A stretch of 64,000 nucleotides of DNA from DASSUW01 sp963803335. Its GTDB lineage: Bacteria > Actinomycetota > Thermoleophilia > Solirubrobacterales > Solirubrobacteraceae. Where the stretch lies: contig CAWDME010000008.1 of the NCBI GenBank assembly GCA_963803335.1, positions 186,001 to 250,000 on the forward strand, given 5' to 3'. Shown one piece after another: positions 6,650 through 15,186 of the stretch (within the stretch, counting starts at the first letter, position 1; each line of letters starts with the position of its first letter). Position numbers and translations under genes: made by a program. The notes below the pieces were generated by a model. It searched no databases, was not told the DNA's origin, and saw nothing but the letters and a program-made list of their open reading frames with translations.

Positions 6650-8677
6650 TCACGGGCTGGGTGCGAGCAGGCGCTCGGCGGCGGTGAGCACCGCCTCGCG
6701 GGCGTCGGCCGGCTCGAGCACCGCGGCGTCGCCCGCCTCCTTGAGGATCTCCTTCACGAGGAAGGCGATGCCCTTGAACGGGAGCTCGACGACGATCCCG
6801 CCGTCCTCGAGCTCGGCCACCAGCGTGCGCTTCTCGGCCTCCCAGCGCGCCTGGTCGGGCGAGATCCACACGCGCGCGATCCGCGAGCCCTCGACCGTGC
6901 CGGTGCGCGGCCAGCCGCCGACGTCGGCGATCGGGTCCAGGTCGGGCCGGCGCTCGAAGTGCTCGTCGAGCGCGGTGGCGCTCTTGATGCGATCGAGCCG
7001 GAAGTGCTGGAGGCGGTCGTTGTCGAGGTCGAAGGCGGCGACGTACCAGGCCTCGGTGCCGTTGAAGAGTGCGTACGGCTCAACGCGGCGGCGCGAGAAC
7101 TTCTGCTCCGCCGACCAGTACTCGAGGCTCAGGAGCCGGCTCTCGTGGACGGCGCGCTCGACGGTGTGGGCGACGTCGTCGGCCACGTTGGGCGCCGCGA
7201 TCTGCAGGCCCTCCTCGACGGGATCGTGGCCGAGCGCCTCGACGACCTTCTCGCGCGCCGTGCTCAGCTCCGGCTGCGCGAGGTTGAGGAGGTCGATCGC
7301 CGCCACCAGCGCCTTCGCCTCGATCGGCAGCAGCCGCGCCGGGCGGTCGAACGTGTCCGAGTACGGCTCGGGATCGACCTCGATCTCGCCTGACGGCAGC
7401 ACCTCGGCGTAGATCACGTACGCGCCGCCGCCGAAGTTGACGACGTTGAGGACCGCGATGTCCTCGCGCAGCTCCTGCGGCGACATGTTCAGCTGCTCGC
7501 ACACCTCGTTCACCGGCAGCCGGCGGCCGGCGCGGCCGGCGGCGATCAGCACCGACGCGAGCGTGACGAGGCGAGCAAAGCGCTCGGGCCGGATCGTGCC
7601 GGCGGTGTCGCCACGGCTGCGGCCGTTGCTGTCCGGCTCGGGCACCGCGCGCGGCGGCACGGGCGTCAGCGCCGGCGGCTCGCCGCGGTGCAGCTCGATG
7701 ATCCGGTCGACGCGCTCGCGCGCGTCCTCCACGAGCTCCGGCGGGCCTTCGATGCGGGCGTGCTCGCGCAGCCCGAGCGCCCAGGAGATCAGCAGCCGCG
7801 GGACCGCGTACTCGGTGTGGAACGCGCCGTCGCGCAATTCGCCGTAGGCGCCGAACTGGCGCTCGACGTACCACGCCACGTCGTCGGAGACCCAGATCTG
7901 CGCCGTGCCCACCGGGTCGCCGAGCTGCCACGGCACACGGCCGGCGTACTCGCGCGGGTCGAAGTCGGCGGGGCGCTGGAAGTCGTGCTCGGCCTTGGTC
8001 GCGTACGCGACCTTGCCGCGGATGCGCGAGAGCCGGAACACGCGCACGTCGTCGCGCTCGTGCGAGTAGCCGACGAGGTAGAACTGCCCGCCCTCGAACA
8101 GCAGGTGGTACGGGTCGACCTTGCGCAGCGCGGTCTCGCCCGACTGCATCGTGTAGTACTCGAACTCGATCCGCTTGCGGCGGTAGATCGCGGTGTCGAT
8201 CTTCGCCAGCCGCCCCGACAGCTCCGCGCCGCCTGCCGATGCCGTGATGCCGAGCCCGATCGTCTGCCGCAGGCCGCCGCCGAGCGGGCTCGGGCGCCCC
8301 CAGGTGATCTGCTGGAGCGCCAGCCGCAGCGGCTCGGCGTACGCGAACTCGCCGTCGAGCAGCGTGAGCGCGGTCTGCAGCGCGGCGCGCTCGTCGTCCG
8401 TGAACGCGATCGCCGGCAGGTGAAAGGCCTCGGGAGCGAGCGAATAGTTCTCCTGCTCGGAGAAGCCGTCGGCCGGCTTGTCGACCGACAGGTGGATGCC
8501 GAGGGCGTCGAGCTCCGCGCGGTCCGCGTAGAAGCGGCGCGCGAAGGCATCCTCGGTCATGTCCGAGTAGCCCTCCACATCGCGCCGGATCTCCGTCGCC
8601 GTCACCGGCCGTCGCTCGGCCATCAGGTAGGAGATCAGCGAGAGCTGCCTGATCAGTTTTTCGGTGTCCTTCGCCAA
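6650..8677 (-). CDS. pafBC: Fused PafB-PafC WYL-domain transcriptional regulator
   Basis: A 675-residue protein made of two consecutive HTH-WYL units. The first (1-330) starts EKLIRQLSLISYLMAERRP, a winged HTH, followed by a WYL domain. A linker with ALTPVPPRAVPEPD at about 340-350 leads to a second unit that repeats the layout. In most actinobacteria PafB and PafC are separate proteins that together activate the LexA-independent DNA-damage response with RNA polymerase; natural fusions are known. Here the proteasome gene pafA is not adjacent; the partner is a PPOX protein. It is divergent from a response regulator with about 80 bp between the proposed starts. Confidence 0.88.
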   Translation of the reverse strand: MAKDTEKLIRQLSLISYLMAERRPVTATEIRRDVEGYSDMTEDAFARRFYADRAELDALGIHLSVDKPADGFSEQENYSLAPEAFHLPAIAFTDDERAALQTALTLLDGEFAYAEPLRLALQQITWGRPSPLGGGLRQTIGLGITASAGGAELSGRLAKIDTAIYRRKRIEFEYYTMQSGETALRKVDPYHLLFEGGQFYLVGYSHERDDVRVFRLSRIRGKVAYATKAEHDFQRPADFDPREYAGRVPWQLGDPVGTAQIWVSDDVAWYVERQFGAYGELRDGAFHTEYAVPRLLISWALGLREHARIEGPPELVEDARERVDRIIELHRGEPPALTPVPPRAVPEPDSNGRSRGDTAGTIRPERFARLVTLASVLIAAGRAGRRLPVNEVCEQLNMSPQELREDIAVLNVVNFGGGAYVIYAEVLPSGEIEVDPEPYSDTFDRPARLLPIEAKALVAAIDLLNLAQPELSTAREKVVEALGHDPVEEGLQIAAPNVADDVAHTVERAVHESRLLSLEYWSAEQKFSRRRVEPYALFNGTEAWYVAAFDLDNDRLQHFRLDRIKSATALDEHFERRPDLDPIADVGGWPRTGTVEGSRIARVWISPDQARWEAEKRTLVAELEDGGIVVELPFKGIAFLVKEILKEAGDAAVLEPADAREAVLTAAERLLAPSP

Positions 8678-8756
8678 CGCTGCCTCTCACGATAGTCGCG
8701 CCTGCTTCGTGGAGATCCCCCTACCCTGTGCTGCGGCCGACTTTGCGGATTTTCAC

Positions 8757-9398
8757 TTGACCCTGCGCCTCGTTCTGATCGAAGACCATCAGGCCCTCCG
8801 AGAGGGGCTGGAGTTGCTGCTCGGTCGCGAGGGATGCGACGTCGTCGGCACGGCCGGGACGGCCGGGGAGGGCCGTGCGCTGGTCGAGAAGCTCGAGCCC
8901 GATGTTGCTCTGGTCGACATTCGCCTGGGCGCCGAGTCGGGCATCGACCTCACCCGCGAGCTGCTCGACGGCGACCCGGAGCGGCGCGTCGTGCTCTATA
9001 CCGGCTCGAGCGACGTCGAGCTGCTCGTCAGCGGGCTCGACTCCGGCGCGCGCGGCTACGCGCTCAAGGACGGCACGCCGAGCGAGCTGACCAGCGCGCT
9101 GGAGACGGTCGCTGACGGCGGCACCTATGTCGACCCGCGGCTGCGGCCGGCGCTGCTCTCGCGCAGGACCACGCAGCGCATGCCGGCGCTGTCCAAGCGC
9201 GAGCGCGAGATCATGGACCTGCTCGCCCAGGGCCTCACCGGCGAGGACGTCGCCGAGCGGCTGGTGCTCTCCAGCGAGACCGTGAAGACCCACATCCGCA
9301 ACGCGATGAGCAAGCTCGAGGCGCATACGCGCGTGCACGCCGTCGCCATCGCGCTGCGGGAGGGGTTCATCTCCGGTCCCGACAGCGACGCGTCGTGA
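8757..9398 (+). CDS. NarL/FixJ-type response regulator
   Basis: A receiver domain with the phosphoacceptor Asp in VDIRLG and the acidic pair in IEDH, Thr in LYTGS and Lys in ALKDG, followed by a LuxR-type HTH (SKREREIMDLLAQGLTGEDVAERLVLSSETVKTHIRNAMSKL split over its helices). The frame is open back to 8664, but that would overlap the divergent PafBC gene. TTG 8757 gives 213 residues, the normal length, and begins just before the receiver; GTG 8709 is an alternative. It ends in a GTGA overlap with a tiny histidine-phosphoacceptor protein, its likely partner. Confidence 0.88.
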   Translation: MTLRLVLIEDHQALREGLELLLGREGCDVVGTAGTAGEGRALVEKLEPDVALVDIRLGAESGIDLTRELLDGDPERRVVLYTGSSDVELLVSGLDSGARGYALKDGTPSELTSALETVADGGTYVDPRLRPALLSRRTTQRMPALSKREREIMDLLAQGLTGEDVAERLVLSSETVKTHIRNAMSKLEAHTRVHAVAIALREGFISGPDSDAS

Positions 9399-9586
9399 GC
9401 GCCGAGGATGATCGCCGCCGCCTCCGGCACGACCTGCGTGCCCCGCTGACGATCATCACCGGCTTCGCCGAGCTGCTCGCTTCGGACAAGCTGATCACCG
9501 ACGTTCAGCGCCGCGAGTACGCCGCCCGCATCCGCGCCGCGGCGGATGAGTTGCGATCGATGCTCGACGACCTGTTCGAGTCTTAG
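9395..9586 (+). CDS. Stand-alone HisKA (DHp) domain protein, 63 residues
   Basis: The 63-residue product contains one complete H-box, LRHDLRAPLTIITGFAELL, with the phosphorylatable histidine at residue 12. A second helix follows, ending ELRSMLDDLFES, as in the two-helix dimerisation/phosphoacceptor domain of histidine kinases. There is no ATP-binding HATPase_c domain downstream and no sensor upstream. GTG 9395 overlaps the response-regulator stop by 4 nt, so it is translationally coupled. It could be a real phosphotransfer module or the stump of a kinase whose remainder was lost: the following 570 bp hold only gene remnants. Confidence 0.75.
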   Translation: MSAEDDRRRLRHDLRAPLTIITGFAELLASDKLITDVQRREYAARIRAAADELRSMLDDLFES

Positions 9587-9810
9587 GCGAGCGGCGGACC
9601 GACGAACTCGATGTTGTCGGCGCGGCTCGTGGCGGCCAGCGCCTCGGCCCGCTCGGGCGACGGCGGCGGGGCGGGCTCGGGCAACTCGGCGCGCTCGGCC
9701 GGCCGGCTGACGGCGCGCATGAAGCGCTCGAAGTCACCGCGCGTGGTGGTCACGAGCCAGCGCGCGCGCTCGGACTCGACGCGGTAGGTGTGGGGCACCG
9801 CGTCTACGCG
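9583..9810 (-). pseudogene. Cupin-domain protein, C-terminal remnant
   Basis: The minus strand encodes a segment (VPHTYRVESERARWLVTT, then GDFERFMRAV and finally IEFVGPPLA) that resembles the C-terminal 75 residues of small cupin proteins, which commonly end in I-E-x-x-G-P-P-L. The N-terminal beta-barrel with its metal-binding histidines is missing: above about 9810 the homology stops and the opposite strand starts to encode PadR-like sequence. An open frame continues to 9867 but looks unrelated. I read this as a truncated gene at a rearrangement junction. Confidence 0.6.
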
Positions 9811-10155
9811 GACTTCGCCGACAGCCAGTGGTACGCGGAGCCGAAGCGGCTCGCGCAGCTCGGCCACCTCAGCTCGGACAAGGAGCCGGGCCGCACGCGC
9901 GAGCGGACGCGCTACGAGCTCACCGACAAGGGCCGCGACGCGCTGCGCGAGTGGATGCGCGAGCCGTCACCGTTCTCGCGGATCCAGCTGGAGCCCGCGT
10001 GGCGGCTGCTCGCCGCCGACCTGGTCGGCGAGGAGGTCGCGCACCAGGTACCGCACCGGGAGCGCTACCTGCTGCTCAACCACCGGCTCGCGCGCCGGGT
10101 GGTCCAGGCGCACGCCGACTGGCTCGACGAGGTCGAGCGCGAGCTAGTACCGGTA
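9790..10155 (+). pseudogene. PadR-family regulator remnant
   Basis: From about 9825 the plus strand reads WYAEPKRLAQLGHLSS, then EPGRTRERTRYELTDKGRDA, the wing and DNA-binding half of a PadR winged helix, followed by the PadR C-terminal region (LLLNHRLARRVVQAHADWLDEVEREL). The first HTH helices are absent. The coiled-coil linker between LVGEEVA and PHRERYL appears about 25 residues short. No stop codon follows the natural end, and the frame runs on antisense to the nuclease gene. A GTACCGGTAC palindrome occupies 10147-10156. Probably non-functional. Confidence 0.6.
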
Positions 10156-10161
10156 CGGCGG

Positions 10162-11118
10162 CTAAGCGGCCTGGCGCGCCGCGAAGTAGGCGCCGCCGCC
10201 GAGCGCGCGGTCGTAGCCCGACCACGCGGAGCCGTGGGGCAGCTCCTTCTCCAGCCGGTCGAACGAGCCGAGGCGCCCGCCGAGGTTGTCGATCATGTGG
10301 ACGAGCGTGGCCTCGCGCGTGCACGGCACCACCGGCGACCCGTGCTCGAGCTGCCCGTGGTGGCTGAGGATGATGTGGAGCACCGCCGCCGCCAGCTCGG
10401 GCGGGAAGCCGTGGATGTCCTCGATCGCGCGGCGGATCCGGTAGTAGCCGAGTGAGATCTCGCCGTGCAGCTTGCCGAGGTCGGTCATGTCGATCGCCAG
10501 CGGGTCGGCCGTGTAGGCGTCCAGCTTGCCGATGTCGTGGAGCAGGGCGCCGGTGATCGCCACGTCGCGGTCGATCCCCGGGAACGTCGTCGAGATCACC
10601 GCGACGGCCTGAGCGACGCCGAGCGAGTGCTCGAGCAGCCCGTGCCGGTACGCCTGGTGGTAGCGCTTGGCGGCCGGCGCGTCGCGGAACGCGGGCCAGG
10701 TCGGCGCCTCGGGGCCGAGGACGCGATCGAGCAGCGCGCGCAGGTGCAGGGAGCGGACCTGGTCGATGAGGTCGCGCAGCGCCGCCTCCATCTCCTCGAC
10801 CGGCCGCGCCGGCCCGTCGAGCAGCTCGGCGAGCTCATATTCGTGCGGCTCGGCCGGCTCCAGGTGGCGCAGCGTGATCTGGGCGCCGTAGCGCGGGTGC
10901 AGCTCGTAGCGGCCCGATACGCGCACGCACGCGCCGGACCCGCACGCGGCCGCCAGCTCGCGCGGCGCGTCGTACATCACGGCGACGACCGCGCCCGTGC
11001 GATCGGCCAGCGAGAGGCGCAGGTACTCGGTCCCGTCACGCTTTGTGCGCTGCTCGTGTGCGCGCACCAGCAGCACCTGATCGATCTCCTGGCCGTCTAT
11101 GAGCTCACGCACGAACAT
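10162..11118 (-). CDS. OB-fold/HD-domain 3'-5' exoribonuclease (YhaM-like)
   Basis: A 318-residue protein. Residues 1-95 look like an OB-fold nucleic-acid-binding domain (FVRELIDGQEIDQVLLVRAHEQRTKRDG is typical when split over its strands). From about 150 an HD hydrolase domain follows, with H in YRHGLLEHSLG, the metal-binding HD in GALLHDIGKLDAY, and a later HH in ILSHHGQLEHGSP. This order is that of YhaM/CBF1 exoribonucleases, which degrade RNA and sometimes DNA from the 3' end. It is divergent from the SDR gene with 44 bp between. Its 3' end abuts the PadR remnant. Confidence 0.82.
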   Translation of the reverse strand: MFVRELIDGQEIDQVLLVRAHEQRTKRDGTEYLRLSLADRTGAVVAVMYDAPRELAAACGSGACVRVSGRYELHPRYGAQITLRHLEPAEPHEYELAELLDGPARPVEEMEAALRDLIDQVRSLHLRALLDRVLGPEAPTWPAFRDAPAAKRYHQAYRHGLLEHSLGVAQAVAVISTTFPGIDRDVAITGALLHDIGKLDAYTADPLAIDMTDLGKLHGEISLGYYRIRRAIEDIHGFPPELAAAVLHIILSHHGQLEHGSPVVPCTREATLVHMIDNLGGRLGSFDRLEKELPHGSAWSGYDRALGGGAYFAARQAA

Positions 11119-11162
11119 CTGTGCGAAACGCTAGAGCGGGCGGCGGATGGCAAGATGCGGTC

Positions 11163-11831
11163 GTGGCCACTGCCCTGATCACCGGCGGCACCGGCGGGCT
11201 CGGTGTCTCCGTCGTCGAGGCGTTCCTGGAGCACGGCTGGCGCGTCGTCGTGCCCGACATCGTCGCCGGGCCGCACGAGCGCCTGCCGGCCGAGGCGGAG
11301 ACGCTGCAGGCCGACCTCACGGACCCCGACGATGTCGCGCGCGTCGTCCGCACCGCCGCCGCTGACGGCGAGCGTCCCCTCCGCGCCGTCGCCAACCTCG
11401 TCGGCGGCTTCAAGGCCGACCAGCCGGTGGCCGAGACCCCGCTGGCCGACTTCGAGGCGCTGTTCGCCCTCAACCTGCGCCCGACCTACCTCGTCACCCA
11501 GCACGCGCTCCCGGCGCTCGTGGACGCCGGTGGCGGAGCGATCGTCTGCGTCTCCACGAACGCCGTGCTGCAGCCGTTCGCGGGCGCTGCCGGCTACGTC
11601 GCCTCGAAGGCCGCCGTGCTGGCGTTCGCGCGCGTCGTCGCCAAGGAGCACGCGGCCGAAGGCGTCCGCTGCAACGTGATCGCCCCGACGATGATCGACA
11701 CCCCCGCCAACCGTGCGGCGATGCCGGACGCGATCGCCAAGATGGTGCCCCCGGAGCGGATCGCCAAGACGATCCGGTTCCTCTGCAGCGACGATTCGGC
11801 CGCGCTCAACGGCGAGATCCTCGTCGTCTGA
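11163..11831 (+). CDS. Short-chain dehydrogenase/reductase
   Basis: A 222-residue Rossmann oxidoreductase starting at GTG 11163 (VATALITGGTGGLG). The coenzyme motif is TGGTGGLG. The catalytic Ser is in CVSTNAV and the catalytic Tyr-Lys pair in GYVASKAAVLA (Y-x-x-x-K). The C-terminal NVIAPTMIDTPANRA loop is typical of classical SDRs. It is rather short (most are about 250) because the tail after IRFLCSDDSAALNGEILVV ends early. Substrate is unknown. The DHA2 exporter follows 37 bp later but has its own promoter. Confidence 0.87.
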   Translation: MATALITGGTGGLGVSVVEAFLEHGWRVVVPDIVAGPHERLPAEAETLQADLTDPDDVARVVRTAAADGERPLRAVANLVGGFKADQPVAETPLADFEALFALNLRPTYLVTQHALPALVDAGGGAIVCVSTNAVLQPFAGAAGYVASKAAVLAFARVVAKEHAAEGVRCNVIAPTMIDTPANRAAMPDAIAKMVPPERIAKTIRFLCSDDSAALNGEILVV

Positions 11832-11842
11832 TCCTCGCTCGC

Positions 11843-11861
11843 GGTACGACTGGCGTACCGT
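11843..11861 (+). promoter_or_regulatory. Promoter with palindromic operator before the DHA2 exporter
   Basis: GGTACG-ACTGG-CGTACC (11843-11859) is a perfect inverted repeat. It overlaps a -10 box TACCGT (11856-11861), which sits seven bases before ATG 11869, so the transcript would be leaderless. A repressor bound here would block the promoter directly, as for many TetR/MarR-controlled exporters. No such repressor gene is adjacent. Confidence 0.5.
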
Positions 11862-11868
11862 GAGGGGC

Positions 11869-13377
11869 ATGGCCAAGTGGTGGACCCTCGTCGCCGTCTG
11901 CATCGCGACGTTCATGCTGCTTCTCGACATCACCGTCGTGAACGTCGCGCTCCCGTACATCGAGCGCGACCTCGGCTCCTCGTTCGAGGACCTGCAGTGG
12001 GTGATCGACGCCTACTCGCTCACGCTTGCGGCATTCCTGCTCACCGCGGGCACGGTCGGCGACCGTATCGGCCGGCGGATGGTGTTCCTCGTCGGCCTGC
12101 TCGTCTTCACGATCGCGTCCGCGTTCTGCGGCCTCGCCGGGACACCACTCGTCCTCAACATCGCGCGCGGGATCCAGGGCGTCGGCGCCTCGATGATGTT
12201 CGCCACGTCGCTCGCCCTGCTCGCCTCCGCCTACACGGGCCGTGACCGGGGCACGGCGATCGGCATCTGGGGCGCGACGATCGGCGGCGCCGTCGCGGTC
12301 GGCCCGTTGATCGGCGGCGTGCTGACGGAATGGATCGGCTGGGAGGCGATCTTCTACGTCAACGTCCCGATCGGCATCTACGCGATCGCGCTGACGATGC
12401 GGCGCGTCGCGGAGTCCAAGGACCCGCAGGCGGGCGGCGCCGACTGGATCGGCACGGTCACGTTCTCGGCCGCGCTGTTCCTGCTCGTGTTCGGCCTGAT
12501 CCGGGGCAACGCGGAGGACTGGAACAGCGGGATCGTCGCGTGCCTCGTCGGCGCGGCGGTGCTGCTGATCGTCTTCGTCGTCGCCGAGATGCGGGTCGCG
12601 CACCCGATGCTCGAGCTGCGCCTGTTCCGCAACCTCTCGTTCGTCGGCGCGTCGGTCGCCGCGTTCGTCCTGTCGGCGTCGATGTTCGCGATGTTCCTGT
12701 ACCTGACGCTGTGGGTGCAGAACGTGCTCGGCTTTTCGGCGCTGGAGGCCGGGCTGCGCTTCCTCCCGATCACGATGGTCTCGTTCGCGGTCGCGCCGGT
12801 GTCCGGCAAGCTCTCGGAGCGGCTCGGCGTGCGCTGGTTCCTCGGCGGCGGGCTCCTGCTCGTAGGCGTCGGCGAGCTGCTGATGCGCGGCCTGTCGCCG
12901 GGTGACGACTGGACGGCGCTGCTGCTCGGCTTCCTGCTCGCCGGTCTCGGCATCGGCATGACGAACCCCGCGCTCGCGACGGCGGCGATCGGCGTCGTCG
13001 AGCCGCGGCGGTCGGGGATGGCGTCGGGGATCAACTCGACGTTCCGGCAGGTCGGCGTAGCCACCGGCATCGCCGCGTGGGGCGCGATCTTCCAGCACCA
13101 GGTCACGGCGAAATTCCTGGCCGAGGCGGGACCGGCCGCCAACCGGTTCCGCGGCGCCAACGTCGCCGACTTCGTCGCGTTCGGCGGGGCCCAGAAGACC
13201 GGCAACGGCGCGCTGATCCGCATCGCCGAGACCGCGTTCGACGCCGGCCTCAACCACATCCTGCTGATCGCCGCGATCCTGGCGCTCGCCGGCGCCGCGC
13301 TGAGCGTCGTGCTCGTCCGCCCGGCCGACTTCGTCGCCCACGCGCCCGCGCCCGCGGCGCAGCCCGTCGAGGCTTAG
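11869..13377 (+). CDS. DHA2-family (EmrB/QacA-type) MFS drug exporter
   Basis: A 502-residue protein with about 14 transmembrane segments. Motif D1 (LLDITVVNVALPYIERDL) in TM1, motif A after TM2 (GDRIGRRMVF) and motif C in TM5 (GGAVAVGPLIGGVL) identify a proton-coupled DHA2 antiporter. ATG 11869 gives the standard N-terminus; an upstream open extension is antisense-like and Arg-rich. The stop overlaps the stop of the convergent hydrolase gene by 4 bp. Such proteins export cationic drugs or cellular metabolites; the substrate is not deducible. Confidence 0.92.
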   Translation: MAKWWTLVAVCIATFMLLLDITVVNVALPYIERDLGSSFEDLQWVIDAYSLTLAAFLLTAGTVGDRIGRRMVFLVGLLVFTIASAFCGLAGTPLVLNIARGIQGVGASMMFATSLALLASAYTGRDRGTAIGIWGATIGGAVAVGPLIGGVLTEWIGWEAIFYVNVPIGIYAIALTMRRVAESKDPQAGGADWIGTVTFSAALFLLVFGLIRGNAEDWNSGIVACLVGAAVLLIVFVVAEMRVAHPMLELRLFRNLSFVGASVAAFVLSASMFAMFLYLTLWVQNVLGFSALEAGLRFLPITMVSFAVAPVSGKLSERLGVRWFLGGGLLLVGVGELLMRGLSPGDDWTALLLGFLLAGLGIGMTNPALATAAIGVVEPRRSGMASGINSTFRQVGVATGIAAWGAIFQHQVTAKFLAEAGPAANRFRGANVADFVAFGGAQKTGNGALIRIAETAFDAGLNHILLIAAILALAGAALSVVLVRPADFVAHAPAPAAQPVEA

Positions 13378-14537
13378 AGCGCGGCGTCGAGGAACTCGAT
13401 CACCCGCCGCTCGTACTCGGCCGGACGCGCGCGCAGGCCGCCGGTGTGGCCGGCCTCGGGGATCTCCCACAGCCGCGCCCGCGGCCCGGCGTCGGCGGCG
13501 TAGCGGCGGTTGACGGGAATCTCCTCGGGCGCGCCGGAGGCGATCAGCAGCAGTGGGCCGTGCGGCATCGCGCCGGCCAGCGGCGGCGCCGGCCGCATGC
13601 CGGAGATGCCGCGCAGCATCGTCCGGACGATCCGCGTCGTGAGCTGCATGCCGGCGTCCTCCGGGCGCGCGGCGCCATCGGAGACCACGGCGCCCAGGCG
13701 GGCATCGTGCGCGGCGGCCTCGAGCAGGACCTCGCCGCCGAGCGAGACGCCGAAGCCCGCGATGCGATCGGCGCGCGGCTCGAGGTAGTCGAGCGCGGCG
13801 GTCACGGCGGGCTGGGCGTTGTCGCCGAGCCCGTTCGAGTAGCCGTCGCTTGCGCCGTTGCCGGGCAGGTCGATCGCGAGCACCCCGTAGCCGTGGCGCG
13901 CGAGCAGCCGGGCACGGTCGGCCACGCGGGCGCGGTTCCCGGTCGAGCCGTGGATGAGCACGACCGCCGCGCCGTTGTGCGACGGCACGTACCACGCGGC
14001 CAGCGAACCGCCGCCGTCCATCGGCACGCGCACCTCCTCGTGGGGAATGTTCAGCGCGGCCACCGGGTTACGCGGCGCATGGGTGATCATCAGCGTGAGG
14101 GCGAGCGGCAGGAGAACGAACGAGAGGACCGCAACGGCGCCGACGAGCCACAATGCCGCGTGCACGACGCGGTGGCGGCGGTCACGGCGGCCGGGCGCGG
14201 CGAGGGCGGCGACGCCGCCGGCCACCAGCAGCAGCCCGCCCACGATCGCACCGAGGCCGGTCACGTCGTACGCGGCCGGCCCGCTCAGCACCGCATGCAG
14301 ACCGTGCGAGGCGATCGCGAAGCCGGCGAACAGCAGCCCGACTCCCACGCCGAGCGCGAAGCGCGTCGCGCGCGTCGCGCGCGGCTGCGCCCACATGGCG
14401 GCCAGCGGCACCGCAACGATCGCGAGCAGGCCGAGCGCCGAGGTATCGGGACCGGCCAGCGCGAGGTCGAGGAGATGGATCGTGATCAGCGCCAGGCCGG
14501 CGGCGAGCAAGGGGCGCTCGAGGCGTGCGAATCGCAT
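13374..14537 (-). CDS. Membrane-anchored alpha/beta hydrolase
   Basis: A 387-residue protein. The first ~165 residues carry about five hydrophobic helices (LLAAGLALITIHLLDLALAG, then four more). The rest is an alpha/beta hydrolase: VVLIHGSTGN oxyanion region, nucleophile in GFGVSLGG (G-x-S-x-G), late Asp region, and catalytic His in PEAGHTGG. ATG 14537 (MRFARLERPLL) is chosen because the longer open frame upstream is antisense to the acetyltransferase gene. The catalytic domain follows the last helix, which could place it on either face of the membrane. Substrate unknown; dienelactone-hydrolase-like or lipase-like activity is possible. Confidence 0.84.
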   Translation of the reverse strand: MRFARLERPLLAAGLALITIHLLDLALAGPDTSALGLLAIVAVPLAAMWAQPRATRATRFALGVGVGLLFAGFAIASHGLHAVLSGPAAYDVTGLGAIVGGLLLVAGGVAALAAPGRRDRRHRVVHAALWLVGAVAVLSFVLLPLALTLMITHAPRNPVAALNIPHEEVRVPMDGGGSLAAWYVPSHNGAAVVLIHGSTGNRARVADRARLLARHGYGVLAIDLPGNGASDGYSNGLGDNAQPAVTAALDYLEPRADRIAGFGVSLGGEVLLEAAAHDARLGAVVSDGAARPEDAGMQLTTRIVRTMLRGISGMRPAPPLAGAMPHGPLLLIASGAPEEIPVNRRYAADAGPRARLWEIPEAGHTGGLRARPAEYERRVIEFLDAAL

Positions 14538-14633
14538 GCTCAGAGCCTCCTGGGCGCACGCGTTCCCCGATAGGTGGGCGACCACGTGTCCGCGCGGTGG
14601 GAACCCCGCGGATCGCATGGCACGATTCCGCCC

Positions 14634-15158
14634 ATGGCGCGTGTGGTTCTCCGAACACCGACGGCTGCCGACCAGGACGAGTTCATCGCCGCGATGCGCG
14701 CGAGCCGGACCGTCCATCGTCCGTGGCTGTACATGCCCGAGACGGCGGAGCTGTACGTCGCCTACCTTGCGCGCGTGCACGACCCGCGCTTTGCCCCCTA
14801 CTTCGCCTGCCGGGTCGAGGACGGCGCGATCGTCGGCTTCCTCAACCTCAGCGAGATCGTCCGCGGCGCCTTCAAGAACGCCTTTGTCGGCTACGGCGGC
14901 GTCGCCGCGTACGCCGGCCACGGCTACATGACCGAGGCGATGCAGCTGCTGCTGCGCGAGGCGTTCACCGGGCTCGGCCTGCACCGGCTCGAGGCGAACA
15001 TCCAGCCCGGCAACACGCGCTCGATCGCGCTCGCCCAGCGCTGCGGCTTCGAGCTCGAGGGGTTCTCGCCCCGCTACCTGAAGATCGGCGGCCGCTGGCG
15101 CGATCACGAGCGCTGGGCGATCCGCGCGGAGACCTGGCGCGGAACGCGTCGGCACTGA
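14634..15158 (+). CDS. GNAT acetyltransferase (RimJ/RimL-like)
   Basis: A 174-residue GNAT protein similar to ribosomal-protein-alanine acetyltransferases. It contains the acetyl-CoA region (YGGVAAYAGHGYMTEAM, with A-G-x-G in place of the usual R-G-x-G), LHRLEANIQPGNTRSIALAQ, and the terminal GFELEG...WRDHERWAI pattern. ATG 14634 (MARVVLRTPTAAD) is preferred over an upstream in-frame ATG because homology begins at once. Divergent from the membrane hydrolase, with 96 bp between starts. The target could be a ribosomal protein or a small amine. Confidence 0.85.
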   Translation: MARVVLRTPTAADQDEFIAAMRASRTVHRPWLYMPETAELYVAYLARVHDPRFAPYFACRVEDGAIVGFLNLSEIVRGAFKNAFVGYGGVAAYAGHGYMTEAMQLLLREAFTGLGLHRLEANIQPGNTRSIALAQRCGFELEGFSPRYLKIGGRWRDHERWAIRAETWRGTRRH

Positions 15159-15186
15159 ACTCGCGTGTTCCGGGTACCGACACTCC

